From NCBI RefSeq assembly GCF_048569485.1, contig NW_027442056.1:186001-250000 (forward strand): a stretch of DNA of 64,000 nt, written 5' to 3'. A model generated the notes under the pieces. That model was not told the DNA's origin and did no database searches. It was given only the letters and a program-made list of their open reading frames with translations. The position numbers were made by a program, and so were the translations under genes. This stretch comes from Anomaloglossus baeobatrachus. Taxonomy: Eukaryota; Chordata; Amphibia; Anura; Aromobatidae. Below, piece by piece: positions 62,571 through 64,000 of this stretch; within the stretch, counting starts at the first letter, position 1; the number at the start of each line of letters is the position of its first letter.

Positions 62571-62758
62571 ATCGCTTCTCGGCCTTTTGGCTAAGATCAA
62601 GTGTAGTATCTGTTCTTATCAGTTTAATATCTGATACGTCCCCTATCTGGGGACCATATATTAAATGGATTTTTAGAACAGGGAGATGGAAAAAGAGCTT
62701 GCTCTGTCCACTCCACGCATTGACCTGGTATTGCAGTACCTCCAGGAACGGTGCACCC
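62571..62758 (+). ncRNA. RNU2: U2 snRNA, copy 40
   Basis: Matches copy 1, without the extra G of its neighbours. Confidence 0.96.
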
Positions 62759-63879
62759 CTTCTTAACCCAGTTTCCAAAAGCAGAACTCGATTCACCTGA
62801 TTCATATTAGCCCGATTAGCGAATTGAAATGAATTTTTATCTAACACACTTTTTACTTGCTTTATTCATCCAAATAGCAAACTCATCACCACTCAACTTC
62901 ACCAACTCTGCTATGTCCCGTGCAGTATCTTGTTGTCAGTCTAATCTAGATCATGTGTAATTGAATGGAATAGATCCCTTTTGGACAAAGTGGAGTCAGA
63001 TGCTGCAGTGACCACAGGTGTGAGAGGATCTACAATTGGCATCTGGTGTTATCTCTCTGCTTCCACTCCAAATAAAGTTACCTGTTGTTACCTGAACGTC
63101 AAATACTAAGAATGGGCGGCCTATGAAAGAATTAGTACTTTCATTAAGTATACTAAACCGGCTAATTGGGAATAGACAAACTGTAAAAAGCCCTCTGAGA
63201 AAGCCCCTCTCTAACCTTTGTTAGTAAGCTTTTCTGTAGCCTGCCTGTTGATGTATTTTCGGTTTGAACAGTGCACAACATGAAGAGACGGAACACTGGC
63301 GGCTTGTCACAATGCCCCCCGATGACATCACAATAGCGCTGCTGCCTAGAAAACAAGCTGCGCAGAAGAAGTTGTTCTTTGGGTGGGAGGGTGGGCTAGT
63401 GGAAGGAGGGGGCAATCTCTTTTTTTCCCGGGTGGTAGGGGGATGACAGGAGAAGGGAAGCGGGTGGTGAGAAAGGTACAGAGGGCAGGGTTTGGGGGCT
63501 GGGAAGGAAAGGGAAAAGATTAGGGTTTGGGGATGATGAAAGGGCTTTCTACGGGTAAGGATGGCAAAGGGTGGCAGTGACGGAAAGTCAGGCAACCTGT
63601 CCTGTCCGTCTTTTTGTATCGTGAATTGGAAAGACTGCAAGGGGGGAGGGGAGTTGCTTGCGCCCTAAAGGAGGAGTTATTCAGATTCATTGCAGTGGGC
63701 GGCGGCTGCAAAACGCACCATTCTTCTTGTTTTTGCTCTGCAAAGCAGCCTTTTCAAGGGTTGGCTTGGGTGACAAAATGTCTTGTGTAGGCGTGGGTTT
63801 GTCTCCCTCTCGCTCTCTCTCCCTAAGATGTGTCCGGCATAGGCCAGGGTGCCACTCGAGGCCCAAACCAATTCTGGTT

Positions 63880-64000
63880 ATCGCTTCTCGGCCTTTTGGC
63901 TAAGATCAAGTGTAGTATCTGTTCTTATCAGTTTAATATCTGATACGTCCCCTATCTGGGGACCATATATTAAATGGATTTTTAGAACAGGGAGATGGAA
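63880..64000 (+). ncRNA. RNU2: U2 snRNA, copy 41 (cut by window end)
   Basis: The first 121 nt of U2 are present and match copy 1; the rest lies beyond the window. The upstream G run near 63644 has one extra G, as before copy 39. Confidence 0.95.

Larger units (their letters stand above)
1..64000 (+). repeat. Tandem array of 1308-bp U2 snRNA gene units
   Basis: The same 1308-bp unit recurs head to tail from end to end, interrupted only by five retroelement insertions. U2 starts are spaced exactly 1308 bp apart once inserts are removed, except for one 1305-bp step (3-nt deletion at 30000/30001) and two 1309-bp steps (one extra G near 61027 and near 63644). Units are almost identical; I saw only about a dozen single-base variants. 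Tandem U2 arrays kept uniform by concerted evolution are known in primates and Xenopus. The unit consists of about 188 bp of U2, an AT-rich downstream spacer of about 460 bp, and a purine/G-rich upstream spacer of about 450 bp leading into the promoter. Confidence 0.97.

Noticed and set aside
1-64000. CRISPR-like reading of the regular repeats
   Set aside because: The repeat is a 1308-bp unit containing a eukaryotic snRNA gene and its Pol II snRNA signals; there are no short repeats with unique spacers.

Overview
The window is a tandem array of vertebrate-type U2 spliceosomal snRNA genes, all on the + strand, with a repeat unit of 1308 bp. I count 41 U2 copies: 34 run the full length of about 188 nt (one of them with a base change next to the Sm site), one has lost 3 nt, one is cut by the window end, and five are interrupted by retroelements. 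Each full unit has a PSE-like element about 60 bp upstream, a GC-box/octamer-like distal element about 170-190 bp upstream, and a consensus 3' box starting 13 bp downstream. The organism is a vertebrate. An amphibian is my best guess from the style of the LTR element and of the U2-targeting elements, but the sequence alone does not prove it. There is no host protein-coding gene; the many short open frames in the spacers are by-products of repetition.

Layout. 1-7194: five full U2 units. 7195-8186: U2 copy split by a type-A insert of 804 bp. 9307-17591: U2 copy split by a whole-looking Ty3/Gypsy LTR retrotransposon (9408-17500) with identical-looking 1089-bp LTRs and a 4-bp target duplication. 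18712-19676: U2 copy split by a second type-A insert (771 bp). 20797-28832: seven full units. 29953: a copy with a 3-nt deletion. 31258-31870: a copy split by a different, type-B insert (412 bp) that looks like the 3' end of a LINE. 32991-35794: three full units. 36915-37905: a copy split by a third type-A insert (803 bp). 39026-64000: uninterrupted array to the window end.

The four non-LTR inserts all resume U2 at exactly the same base (U2 position 38, in the branch-point recognition sequence), end in TTAAATC plus a short A run, and differ only in how far their 5' flank extends (U2 position 37, 43 or 50). This is the signature of a U2-site-specific LINE machinery using target-primed reverse transcription; known families with this habit are Keno (Tx1 clade) and Utopia. 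Type A has no convincing ORF. It carries five 41-42 bp tandem repeats that fold into hairpins, plus further hairpins capped by cUUCGg tetraloops, and two sequences resembling U2 stem-loop I. Type B is unrelated except for the tail and may represent the autonomous partner. This pairing, and the structured RNA of type A, is the most interesting candidate system here.

Sequence variation among units is very low, with a few shared variants that record gene conversion or unequal exchange. Because the units are nearly identical, the copy number depends on correct assembly.
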